Assembly (NCBI RefSeq): GCF_011751885.2
Contig: NZ_CP061771.1
Location: 682,001-746,000, forward strand
DNA: 64,000 nucleotides
Direction: 5' to 3'
Origin: Salinibacterium sp. ZJ450
GTDB lineage: Bacteria > Actinomycetota > Actinomycetes > Actinomycetales > Microbacteriaceae
The notes under the pieces are model-generated. The model was not told the DNA's origin. It ran no database searches and saw only the letters and a list, made by a program, of their open reading frames with translations. Within the stretch, counting starts at the first letter, position 1. The number at the start of each line of letters is the position of its first letter. The position numbers and the translations under genes were made by a program. Below are positions 1 through 7,559 of the stretch, one piece after another.

Positions 1-694
1 TGGTCATGTCGATGTGGGGCAGGCTGGGCAGACGTTCGCCGGTGTGCCGCAGGGTGAGCCCCCGGGTGAAGCGCGGGGCGGCGAGCAGCAGCCCGGAGAC
101 GAACTGGCTGGAGGCGCTCGCATCGATCGAGAGCTCTCCGCCCTCGACCGCGCCCATCCCGTACAGGCTGAACGGCAGGGCGCCGCGGCCGTCGTCGTTC
201 ACGTCGATGCCCAGGGCGCGCAGCGCGTCGATCACCGGACGCATCGGCCGGTGTCTGGCGTACTCGTCGCCGTCGAAGGCGACCGGGCCGAGGGCGAGCG
301 CCGCGACCGGGGGCATGAACCGCATCACCGTTCCGGCGAGGCCGCAGTCGATCGAGACGCCGCCCTCCAGCTCAGCCGGGGTGATCCGCAGGTCTGGCCC
401 GTATGCGCCGTCGCCGGGGACTTCCTTGATCTCGGTGTTCAGGGTCTTCAGGGCCTGCACCATCAGCGCGCTGTCTCGCGAGTGCAGCGGCCAGCGCAGC
501 GTCGATGGACCGTTGGCGAGGGCCGCGAGCACCAGTTCGCGGTTGGTCAGGCTCTTGGACCCCGGCAGTTGCAGCCGAGCGAGCAAGGGCGCGGTGGCCA
601 CCGGTGCCGGCCAGGGGCCGGGCGCCGCGACATCCTCTGAATCGTTCTCCCCGTAGGGATTGAACTCGGGCTTGGAATAAGGCGAGATCTGCAT
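1..694 (-). CDS. aroA: 3-phosphoshikimate 1-carboxyvinyltransferase (EPSP synthase), partial
   Basis: Sixth step of the shikimate pathway: transfers enolpyruvate from PEP to shikimate 3-phosphate. The gene enters from the left edge, so only the first 231 residues are visible and the C-terminal domain is missing. The translation shows the substrate-binding GSKSLTNRE segment near residue 48 and the DCGLAGTVMRF segment near residue 120, both typical of the family. The start is the ATG at 694. It is divergent from sigR, and the sigR promoter overlaps its first codons. The aroA-sigR-rsrA order is common in actinobacteria. Confidence 0.95.
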   Translation of the reverse strand, partial: MQISPYSKPEFNPYGENDSEDVAAPGPWPAPVATAPLLARLQLPGSKSLTNRELVLAALANGPSTLRWPLHSRDSALMVQALKTLNTEIKEVPGDGAYGPDLRITPAELEGGVSIDCGLAGTVMRFMPPVAALALGPVAFDGDEYARHRPMRPVIDALRALGIDVNDDGRGALPFSLYGMGAVEGGELSIDASASSQFVSGLLLAAPRFTRGLTLRHTGERLPSLPHIDMT

Positions 695-699
695 CGGTT
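674..699 (+). promoter_or_regulatory. SigR-type promoter for sigR (GGAAT-N18-GTT)
   Basis: GGAAT at 674-678 and GTT at 697-699 are separated by exactly 18 bases, which is the known SigR/SigH consensus. It lies 39 bases before the sigR ATG, inside the start region of the divergent aroA. It would make sigR self-activating, as is known for Streptomyces sigR and mycobacterial sigH. Confidence 0.8.
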
Positions 700-737
700 A
701 CCACAGTATCGGCAGTTCGTAACAGGAAGCGGAGAGT

Positions 738-1427
738 ATGCAGGTGATGACCGTACAGGCACCCGTCCTAGACTCTCTCCTGATGGACGACATGCCAGAT
801 GACGCTTCCGAGCTCGACCCGAACGCCGCGCTCAGTACCCCTCCCGAACCGCAGGATCCGCGCGAGCTGTTCGAGGAGCAGGCGCTGCCGTTTATGGACC
901 AGCTTTACGCCGCCGCGATGCGGATGACGAAGAATCCGGCGGATGCGGCCGACCTGGTGCAAGAGACGTTCGTGAAGGCGTTCTCGGCATTCCACCAGTT
1001 CAAACAGGGCACCAACCTCAAGGCGTGGCTGTACCGCATCCTCACCAACACCTTTATCAATTCGTACCGCAAGAAGCAGCGCGACCCGTACCGCGGCACC
1101 ATCGACGACCTCGAGGACTGGCAGATCGGCGGCGCAGAGTCGGCCACCGCCACCTCATCCCGCTCTGCCGAGGCCGAGGCGATCGACAAGATGCCGTCGA
1201 GCGCGGTGAAGGATGCGCTGCAAGCCATCCCCGAAGACTTCCGTCTGGCCGTGTACCTGGCCGACGTTGAGGGCTTCTCTTATCAAGAGATAGCCGACAT
1301 CATGAAGACACCCACAGGAACCGTCATGAGCCGTCTGCACCGGGGACGACGGATGCTGCGCGAGCGTCTCGCAGATTATGCGGCGGAGCGAGGAATCGCC
1401 TCCGCGATCACCGGAGCGAAGAAATGA
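738..1427 (+). CDS. sigR: ECF sigma factor SigR/SigH (thiol-oxidative stress)
   Basis: Group IV sigma factor that directs transcription of thioredoxin, mycothiol and protein quality-control genes during disulfide stress. Of 229 residues, about 50-115 form region 2 ([14 protein letters not shown], then [15 protein letters not shown]), and 175-220 form region 4 with the helix-turn-helix around [17 protein letters not shown]. The length matches SigR/SigH. The start at 738 has a GGAG 4 bases upstream; an internal ATG at 783 would remove an acidic N-terminal tail. The stop overlaps the rsrA start (ATGA, 1424-1427), so the two are translationally coupled. A perfect SigR promoter precedes it. Confidence 0.93.
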   Translation: MQVMTVQAPVLDSLLMDDMPDDASELDPNAALSTPPEPQDPRELFEEQALPFMDQLYAAAMRMTKNPADAADLVQETFVKAFSAFHQFKQGTNLKAWLYRILTNTFINSYRKKQRDPYRGTIDDLEDWQIGGAESATATSSRSAEAEAIDKMPSSAVKDALQAIPEDFRLAVYLADVEGFSYQEIADIMKTPTGTVMSRLHRGRRMLRERLADYAAERGIASAITGAKK

Positions 1428-1666
1428 CAGATTGCGGATGTGAGAAAGCGCGGGCAGAACTCGAGGAGTTCCTGCACCGAGAGTTGAGCGATCAGGATTT
1501 TCGGGATGTCGCTGAGCACCTTGCCGGGTGCGTCGACTGCTCTGCCGAGCACCTGATCGGCGTGACGCTGAGCGCCAAGGTGCGTGAGGTGTGCCAGGAG
1601 AAGGCGCCAGACGAGCTGCGGGCCGCCGTGCACGCCCGTCTGCTGTCGCTGCAGATTTCACGCTAG
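1424..1666 (+). CDS. rsrA: Zinc-binding anti-sigma factor RsrA
   Basis: Redox-sensing inhibitor of SigR. This 80-residue protein has the ZAS motif His32-x3-Cys36-x2-Cys39, plus Cys4 and Cys6 near the N-terminus, one of which should be the fourth zinc ligand and disulfide partner. In the family, oxidation of these cysteines releases zinc and SigR. It overlaps sigR by 4 bases, which suggests balanced synthesis of sigma and anti-sigma. Confidence 0.9.
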   Translation: MTDCGCEKARAELEEFLHRELSDQDFRDVAEHLAGCVDCSAEHLIGVTLSAKVREVCQEKAPDELRAAVHARLLSLQISR

Positions 1667-1751
1667 GCGCAACTCTTCGCGTGCTGGTGCCTCGGGTCGT
1701 GGCCGCCCTTCAGTGAGCGGCCGGTCCCACGGATCACGACGAACGCGAACG

Positions 1752-1789
1752 CGAACGCGGCGCCGTCCAGAAGGAGGGCGCCGCGTTCG
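1752..1789. terminator. Strong hairpin between convergent genes
   Basis: A perfect 13-bp stem (1752-1764 with 1777-1789) closes a 12-base loop. It lies between the end of rsrA and the end of the convergent oxidoreductase gene, so it probably ends transcription from both sides. No clear T-run is present on either side. Confidence 0.65.
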
Positions 1790-1809
1790 GTTGTGGTGAC
1801 GGAAGCTGC

Positions 1810-2436
1810 TTACGCGACCTTGTCCAGGATGACGATGGCCGACTGGAACTCGGTGCCGCGGGAGAACTGCAGCTGGATGTGCAGCCAGGCGAGGCCCTCG
1901 AGCACCACGGACTGGACGAGCACGCCGGTGTCGATGACGCGGAACCCGGTGGCCTCACCGAACGCGGCGACGGCAGCCTTCGCGTCGGCGTCGTCGCCGG
2001 CGATGAACAGGTCGAGCTGGTACTCGCCATTGGCCGCGACGTTGCCGGCGAAGATCGTGTTGAACGCCTTCACCACGGAGGCACCCGGCAGCAGGGCGGC
2101 GATGGCCGCGGCACCGGATGTCCCGGGCTCAACCGCCAGGCCGCTGAAGTCATCCTTGATCGGGTTCGACGCGTCGACGACGATCTTGCCCTCAAGCGAT
2201 CCCAGGCCGGCAAGAGCACCCTCGATGGCGCTGTACGGCAGCGCGATGAAGACGAGGTCTCCGGTGGCGGGGCCGGTCAGCGGTGCAACCGAGGTGCTGC
2301 CGCCGAGGTCGGCGGCCAGCGTCTGACCCTTGGACTCGTCACGAACGAGGAGCTGCACGGCGTAGCCGGCGGCGATGGCACGGGTGGCGATGCCGCGGGC
2401 GACGTTGCCGGCGCCGAGGATGCTGATGGAAGTCAT
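1810..2436 (-). CDS. NADPH-dependent F420 reductase-like NAD(P)-binding protein
   Basis: Rossmann-fold oxidoreductase of the F420H2:NADP oxidoreductase-like family, about 208 residues. The N-terminal ISILGAGNVARGIA segment is the dinucleotide-binding glycine motif. VVDASNPI and VKAFNTI segments in the middle are also typical of this group. The substrate is not predictable, since the group includes F420 reductases and proteins of unknown role. ATG at 2436 is preferred over a GTG at 2442 because AAGGA sits at a normal distance. It is divergent from a MarR regulator across two operator copies and is probably repressed by it. Confidence 0.75.
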   Translation of the reverse strand: MTSISILGAGNVARGIATRAIAAGYAVQLLVRDESKGQTLAADLGGSTSVAPLTGPATGDLVFIALPYSAIEGALAGLGSLEGKIVVDASNPIKDDFSGLAVEPGTSGAAAIAALLPGASVVKAFNTIFAGNVAANGEYQLDLFIAGDDADAKAAVAAFGEATGFRVIDTGVLVQSVVLEGLAWLHIQLQFSRGTEFQSAIVILDKVA

Positions 2437-2457
2437 AGTCACTGATCCTTATTTTAG

Positions 2458-2469
2458 TTGAACGTTAAA
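2458..2469. promoter_or_regulatory. Predicted MarR operator, copy 1
   Basis: Near-palindrome TTGAACGTTAAA. It is the core of a 19-base stretch (2456-2474) repeated at 2500-2518 with three mismatches. It lies just upstream of the oxidoreductase start. Confidence 0.65.
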
Positions 2470-2501
2470 GTAACCTGTCTGCAACTATAGCGCGGTTTCA
2501 G

Positions 2502-2513
2502 TTGAACATTCAA
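2502..2513. promoter_or_regulatory. Predicted MarR operator, copy 2
   Basis: TTGAACATTCAA, with arms TTGAA/TTCAA, sits immediately upstream of the marR -10 element. The two copies are 44 bases apart, so one regulator could control both divergent genes. Confidence 0.65.
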
Positions 2514-2522
2514 GTAATTTGC

Positions 2523-2528
2523 TATCAT
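2523..2528 (+). promoter_or_regulatory. -10 element, leaderless marR
   Basis: TATCAT ends 6 bases before the ATG at 2535, and no ribosome binding site is present. This predicts a leaderless transcript. Confidence 0.5.
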
Positions 2529-2534
2529 GGGGCC

Positions 2535-3038
2535 ATGAGCAATTCTGGGAGGCCGTTCCGCTGGCTGAGTGAGGATGAACAGCGCGCCTGGCGCGCCTAC
2601 CTCGTCGCGTCGACGCGCCTGCAGGAGGAGCTCGACAGGCAGCTGCAGCGCGACGCCGGCATGCCGCACGCGTACTACATGATCCTCGCCATGCTCTCCG
2701 AGTCGCCCGAGGGGGGAGTGCGCATGACCGAGTTGGCCGACGTGCTCAAGATCTCGTCGAGCCGCCTGTCGCACGCCGTCAGCAAACTTGAGGGTCTGGG
2801 CTGGCTGCGACGCGACGCCGACCCCGAAGACAAGCGGGTGAGCTACGCCTGCCTCACCGGAGACGGCCGGCAGGCCCTCGTGGCCGCGGCGCCCGGGCAC
2901 GTCAGCACCGTGATCGACAACCTGTTCGATCAGCTGTCGGCCGAGCAGGTCGAGCAGCTCTACGAAATCAGCGCCCGCATGCTCGAGGTGCTCGCCCCGA
3001 ACGAGGTCCCTGGCCAGATCCTGCGCCCCGGTCGCTGA
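2535..3038 (+). CDS. MarR family transcriptional regulator
   Basis: Winged-helix repressor of 167 residues. The MarR core is clear: a helix with MTELADVLKISSSRLSHAVS (about residues 63-82) for DNA recognition, followed by the wing region RRDADPEDKRVSYACLT. A longer frame opens at 2502, but that start would lie inside the second operator, so the ATG at 2535 is preferred. It is divergent from the NAD(P)-binding reductase gene. MarR proteins of this kind usually respond to phenolic or oxidising ligands; the ligand here is unknown. Confidence 0.88.
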   Translation: MSNSGRPFRWLSEDEQRAWRAYLVASTRLQEELDRQLQRDAGMPHAYYMILAMLSESPEGGVRMTELADVLKISSSRLSHAVSKLEGLGWLRRDADPEDKRVSYACLTGDGRQALVAAAPGHVSTVIDNLFDQLSAEQVEQLYEISARMLEVLAPNEVPGQILRPGR

Positions 3039-3071
3039 TCAGGCCAGATGCTGGTGGCCTCCAGCGGCTGA

Positions 3072-3554
3072 TCATTTCAGCCGCTGCCCGGTCGCGATTT
3101 TCTCGACCGTCTTCCGGATGCGGCCGGCCCGCGTCTCAGCGCGTTTCGCCTCCGCGATCCACAGCGCATACTCGCGCTGGTGCGAAAACGACATGGCCCG
3201 GTAGGTGTCGGTGAGGCCGGCGTCATCCAGCGCCGTGCGGATATCATCGTCGAGTTCGACGACGCGTTCGGCGGTGTCGAGGTCGATGATCACGTGAATC
3301 GTGTCGCCCGGTGACTTGCCGATCTGCCGCTGCAGGTCGGTGCGCACCAGGATCAGGTGCGGCCCGCCGTAGGTCACGAGCGATCCGCGGTAGGAAACGC
3401 CGTCGAATCGCGCAGTGACCGGCACCCGGCCTTTCACCCCGAACAGCTCCGGCACGCTGAACGGGAACCCGACGAACGCCGATGAGCCCGTGACGTCGGC
3501 GCGGGTGAGGACCGCGTCGAACTCGACCGGGCCCGGGTTTCGGTAGCTGACCAT
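3072..3554 (-). CDS. DUF1905 / YdeI-family protein
   Basis: About 160 residues. The first part resembles DUF1905, a small beta-barrel, with a GVKGRVPVTARFDGVSYRGS stretch. The C-terminal half resembles the YdeI/OmpD-associated helical segment (YRAMSFSHQREYALWIAEAK, then RAGRIRKTVEKI). The biochemical role of the family is unknown. Starts at 3581, 3563 and 3554 are in frame. The first two sit in or at the edge of a 73-bp inverted repeat, so 3554 is chosen. It lies downstream of kgd on the same strand but is separated from it by that repeat. Confidence 0.75.
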   Translation of the reverse strand: MVSYRNPGPVEFDAVLTRADVTGSSAFVGFPFSVPELFGVKGRVPVTARFDGVSYRGSLVTYGGPHLILVRTDLQRQIGKSPGDTIHVIIDLDTAERVVELDDDIRTALDDAGLTDTYRAMSFSHQREYALWIAEAKRAETRAGRIRKTVEKIATGQRLK

Positions 3555-3564
3555 TGCTGACATG

Positions 3565-3637
3565 CTAATCGGCGCCCGCATGTCGACCGGCTCACCGAGC
3601 GAACCCGGGGAGCTGTCGACGTGCGAACGCCGATTAG
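3565..3637. repeat. 73-bp inverted repeat downstream of kgd
   Basis: Arms 3565-3587 and 3615-3637 pair at 20 of 23 positions (10 bp, a 2-base mismatch, 4 bp, one mismatch, 6 bp) around a 27-base loop. It sits 15 bases after the kgd stop, so it may end kgd transcription. Its length and symmetry exceed a typical terminator. Confidence 0.8.
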
Positions 3638-3651
3638 TGGTGAATTGTTTG

Positions 3652-6600
3652 CTAGAGCGTGAACGCCTTCTCGATGAGGGCGCTCTGCTCCTGAGCGCTG
3701 CGCTTGTTCGACCCGGTGGCCGGCGACGCGGACGCCGCCCGCGACGAGACCGACAACGCCCGGCCGCCGAGGTACTGCGGCAGCTCGAGACCGATGAACG
3801 GCCACGCGCCCTGGTTCTCCGGCTCTTCCTGAACCCACATCAGGTCGGCGTTCGGGTACTGCTCGAGCACCGCGGTGAGTTCGGCGACGGGCAGCGGGTA
3901 GTACTGCTCGAGGCGCACCAGCGCGACATCCGTCACCTCACGCTTTTCAGCTTCGGTCTTCAGGTCGTAGTGCAGTTTGCCGGCGTGCAGCAGCACGCGC
4001 TTGACTGCGGCCTTGTCGGTGATGCGGGCGTCGTCGATCACCGGTTCGAAGCGGCCGGACGTGAACTCGGCGACCTCGCTGGTCGCGCCGCGCAGTCGCA
4101 GCATCGCCTTCGGGGTGAAGACCACGAGCGGACGACGCGGCCGGGCGTAGGCCTGACGACGCAGCAGGTGGAAGTACGACGCGGGCGTCGACGGACGGGC
4201 GATCGTCATGTTGTCCTCGGCGGCGAGCTGCAGGAAGCGCTCGATGCGGGCGGACGAGTGGTCGGGACCCTGGCCTTCGTAGCCGTGCGGCAGCAGCAGC
4301 ACGACGCTCGAGCGCTGACCCCACTTCTGCTCGGCGCTGGAGATGAACTCGTCGACGACGGTCTGCGCGCCGTTCACGAAGTCACCGAACTGCGCCTCCC
4401 AGAGCACGAGGGCGTCAGCGCGTTCCACCGAGTAGCCGTACTCGAAGCCCATCGCCGCGTACTCGCTCAGCAGCGAGTCGTACGCCCAGAAGCGGGCCTG
4501 GTTCTCGGCCAAATTGCCGAGCGGCAGCCACTCCTGACCGTTGGCGCGGTCGTGCAGCACCGCGTGACGCTGCACGAAGGTGCCGCGGCGGGCGTCCTGG
4601 CCGGCCAGGCGCACCGGGGTGCCCTCCAGCAGCAGCGAACCGAGCGCGAGCAGCTCACCGAAGCCCCAGTCGATCGAGCCGGAGCGGCTCATCTCGACGC
4701 GCTTCTTCAGCATCTGCTGCAGCTTGCCGTGCACCGTGAAGCCGGCGGGCGGGTTGTCGTGCGCGTCGCCGATCAGTTCGATCACCGACTGGTCGACACC
4801 GGTGGATACCGGTTCGCCCGCCGAGTCGTCCTGCTGCGATTCCGGCCGCTCCAGGTCGCTGATCCCGCCGTCATCCTGGGTGATGATCGGCATCGAGCCG
4901 GTCTGCGCGGCGTGTGTCTCGGCGAACGCGCGCTCCAGGCGGTCCTGGAAGTCGCGGTGCGCGGCCTGGTACTCGTCCTCGGTGATGTCACCGCGGCCGA
5001 TCAGCCCCTCGGTGTAGAGGGTGCGCACCGAACGCTTGGCCTCGATCAGGTTGTACATCAGCGGCTGCGTCATCGAGGGGTCGTCGCCCTCGTTGTGGCC
5101 GCGGCGGCGGTACGAGATGAGGTCGATGACCACGTCGCGCTTGAACTCCTGGCGGTACTTGAACGCCAGCTCGGCGACCCGCACCACGGATTCCGGGTCG
5201 TCGCCGTTCACGTGGAACACCGGAGCCTGGATGGTCTTCGCGACATCCGTCGAGTAAATCGACGTGCGTCCCTCGCCGGGGGGAGTGGTGAAGCCGACCT
5301 GGTTGTTGACCACCAGGTGGATGGTTCCGCCGGTGCGGTAGCCGCGCAGCTGCGACATCTGCATGGTCTCGACCACGATGCCCTGACCGGCCATGGCGGC
5401 GTCACCGTGCACGAGGATCGGCAGCACCCGGAACGAGCCGATCGGCTGCCGGTCCTGCTTGGCCCGCACGATGCCCTCCAGCACGCCGTCGACCGCTTCG
5501 AGGTGCGACGGGTTGGCGGCGATGTACACCGGGATCTGCTTGCCGGAGGCGGCGGTGAAGGTGCCCTCGGTGCCGAGGTGGTACTTCACGTCGCCGGAGC
5601 CCTGCACGGTGCGCGGGTCCTGGGTGCCTTCGAACTCGCGGAAGATCTGACCGTAGGTCTTGCCCGCGATGTTGGTGAGCACGTTCAGGCGGCCACGGTG
5701 GGCCATCCCGATCGCAACCGAGTCGAGCCCCTCTTCGGCGGCGCCCTGCAGGATCTCGTCGAGCAGCGCGATGGTGGACTCGCCGCCCTCGAGGCTGAAG
5801 CGCTTCTGGCCGACGTACTTGGTCTGCAGGAAGGTCTCGAACGCCTCCGCCTCGTTCAGCTTGCCGAGGATGCGCATCTGCTCATCGTGGGTGGGCTTCT
5901 GGTACGGCTTCTCCACCTGGTCCTGGAACCACTTGCGCTGCACCGGGTCCTGAATGTGCATGTACTCGACGCCGATGGTGCGGCAGTAGGAGTCGCGCAG
6001 CACACCGAGGATGTCGCGCAGCGGCATCATCCGCTTTCCGCCGAATCCGCCGGTGACGAAGTCGCGATCCAGATCCCAGAAGGTCAGACCATGGCTGCGG
6101 ATGTCGAGGTCGTGGTGGGTGCGCTGCTTGTACTCCAGCGGGTCGACGTCGGCCATCAGGTGGCCGCGCACGCGGAAGGAGTTGATCAGTTCCTGCACCC
6201 TGGCGGTCTTATCGACGCGCTCGGCCAGGTCGACCCGGATGTCGGAATCCCAGTGGATCGGAGCGTAGGGGATGCGCAGCGCGGCGAAGATGTCCTCGTA
6301 GAAGTCGCGCGCGCCGAGCAGCAGCTCGTGCACCTTCTTCAGGTACTCGCCGGAGCCTGCGCCCTGGATCACGCGGTGGTCGTAGGTGCTGGTGAGCGTG
6401 ATGGTCTTACCGATGCCGAGGTCGGCGAGGGTCTTCGGGGAGGACCCCTGGAACTCGGCAGGGTACTCGAGCGCTCCGGCGCCGATGATGCAGCCGGCGC
6501 CCTTCATCAGGCGGGGCACCGAGTGCACGGTGCCGATTCCGCCCGGGTTGGTGAGCGAGATCGTGTTGCCCTTGTAGTCCTCAAGGGTCAGCTTGTTGTC

Positions 6601-7428
6601 GCGGGCGCGCTTGACGACGTCTTCGTACGCGGCGAGGAACTCGGCGAAGCCCATCGTCTCGGTGCGCTTGACGCCGGGCACCACCAGGGTGCGCGAGCCG
6701 TCCGGCTTCGGCAGGTCGATGGCGATGCCGAGGTTGATGTGCGCCGGTGTGACCACCGACGGCTTGCCGTCGACCTCGTCGTAGTAGACGTTCTGGCTGG
6801 GGAACTCCTTGAGCGCCTGCACCATCGCCCACGCGATCAGGTGGGTGAACGACACCTTGCCGCCGCGAGAGCGCTTCATGTGGTTGTTGATGACGATGCG
6901 GTTGTCGATCATCAGCTTCGCCGGGATGGTGCGCACGCTGGTGGCGGTCGGCACGCTGATGCTGGCGTCCATGTTGGTGGCCACGGTCTTGGCCACGCCG
7001 CGCAGCGGGGTGGTGACATCCTGCGGCACTTCCGCGGCCTTGTCGACCGCGGGAGCGGCGCCGGCGGGCGGGGCCTGCGCCGGGATCGGCTGCGGTTTGG
7101 GCTGCACCGAGGTGGTCTTCGCCACCGGCTGGGTTCCGGTGGTCGGCGCGGGCTGCGCCGGCTGCTCTGCGGGCGCCGGGGCGGCGGGCGTCTCGGAGGT
7201 AACCTCGACCGGAATCTGCGGCTCACCGCCTGCGGCCTGCTCGGCGGCGGCATCCGGCTTCTCTTCGGTCACCGGGTGATATTGCTCCAGAATGGGCCAC
7301 CACGATGGATCAACTGAGTTCTTGTCTGCAACGTATTGCTCGTATTTTTCATCAACGAGCCACTCGTTTGCTCCGAACTCACTCGAGGAACCGTCCTCGG
7401 GGATGAGTCCGGTCACTTGGCTAGGCAC
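3652..7428 (-). CDS. kgd: Multifunctional 2-oxoglutarate decarboxylase/dehydrogenase (Kgd/OdhA)
   Basis: TCA-cycle enzyme of actinobacteria, 1258 residues, combining an E2-like succinyltransferase domain with a thiamine-diphosphate E1 domain. Order: N-terminal helix FGANEWLVDEKYEQY; Ala/Pro-rich linker (about 50-110); acyltransferase core (about 120-340) including TSTYDHRVIQGAGSGE; E1 from about 350 with EGTFTAA, VNNQVGFTTPP and RRRGHNEGDDP. There is no lipoyl domain, as in other members. The chosen GTG start at 7428 gives the conserved beginning; an upstream ATG would add 21 unrelated residues. It is divergent from guaB1. A 1251-codon open frame on the other strand is a GC-rich shadow. Confidence 0.96.
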   Translation of the reverse strand: MPSQVTGLIPEDGSSSEFGANEWLVDEKYEQYVADKNSVDPSWWPILEQYHPVTEEKPDAAAEQAAGGEPQIPVEVTSETPAAPAPAEQPAQPAPTTGTQPVAKTTSVQPKPQPIPAQAPPAGAAPAVDKAAEVPQDVTTPLRGVAKTVATNMDASISVPTATSVRTIPAKLMIDNRIVINNHMKRSRGGKVSFTHLIAWAMVQALKEFPSQNVYYDEVDGKPSVVTPAHINLGIAIDLPKPDGSRTLVVPGVKRTETMGFAEFLAAYEDVVKRARDNKLTLEDYKGNTISLTNPGGIGTVHSVPRLMKGAGCIIGAGALEYPAEFQGSSPKTLADLGIGKTITLTSTYDHRVIQGAGSGEYLKKVHELLLGARDFYEDIFAALRIPYAPIHWDSDIRVDLAERVDKTARVQELINSFRVRGHLMADVDPLEYKQRTHHDLDIRSHGLTFWDLDRDFVTGGFGGKRMMPLRDILGVLRDSYCRTIGVEYMHIQDPVQRKWFQDQVEKPYQKPTHDEQMRILGKLNEAEAFETFLQTKYVGQKRFSLEGGESTIALLDEILQGAAEEGLDSVAIGMAHRGRLNVLTNIAGKTYGQIFREFEGTQDPRTVQGSGDVKYHLGTEGTFTAASGKQIPVYIAANPSHLEAVDGVLEGIVRAKQDRQPIGSFRVLPILVHGDAAMAGQGIVVETMQMSQLRGYRTGGTIHLVVNNQVGFTTPPGEGRTSIYSTDVAKTIQAPVFHVNGDDPESVVRVAELAFKYRQEFKRDVVIDLISYRRRGHNEGDDPSMTQPLMYNLIEAKRSVRTLYTEGLIGRGDITEDEYQAAHRDFQDRLERAFAETHAAQTGSMPIITQDDGGISDLERPESQQDDSAGEPVSTGVDQSVIELIGDAHDNPPAGFTVHGKLQQMLKKRVEMSRSGSIDWGFGELLALGSLLLEGTPVRLAGQDARRGTFVQRHAVLHDRANGQEWLPLGNLAENQARFWAYDSLLSEYAAMGFEYGYSVERADALVLWEAQFGDFVNGAQTVVDEFISSAEQKWGQRSSVVLLLPHGYEGQGPDHSSARIERFLQLAAEDNMTIARPSTPASYFHLLRRQAYARPRRPLVVFTPKAMLRLRGATSEVAEFTSGRFEPVIDDARITDKAAVKRVLLHAGKLHYDLKTEAEKREVTDVALVRLEQYYPLPVAELTAVLEQYPNADLMWVQEEPENQGAWPFIGLELPQYLGGRALSVSSRAASASPATGSNKRSAQEQSALIEKAFTL

Positions 7429-7546
7429 AGCCGACCGCCCACTCTCACTGTCTAACTCTTGCGTTCCGGGTATGACCGCCTGTGGCCACACCGGCTACAA
7501 GCCTATGCGTTATTGCCCGGACGTGCCGACGAGAACCAAACGGGGC

Positions 7547-7552
7547 TAGCGT
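7547..7552 (+). promoter_or_regulatory. -10 element, leaderless guaB1
   Basis: TAGCGT ends 7 bases before the ATG at 7560 and there is no ribosome binding site. Confidence 0.45.
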
Positions 7553-7559
7553 TAATTTC

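Noticed and set aside
3562-7317. A 1251-codon open frame opposite kgd
   Set aside because: It lies entirely antisense to kgd and has the His/Arg/Val/Gly-rich look of a GC-rich shadow frame.
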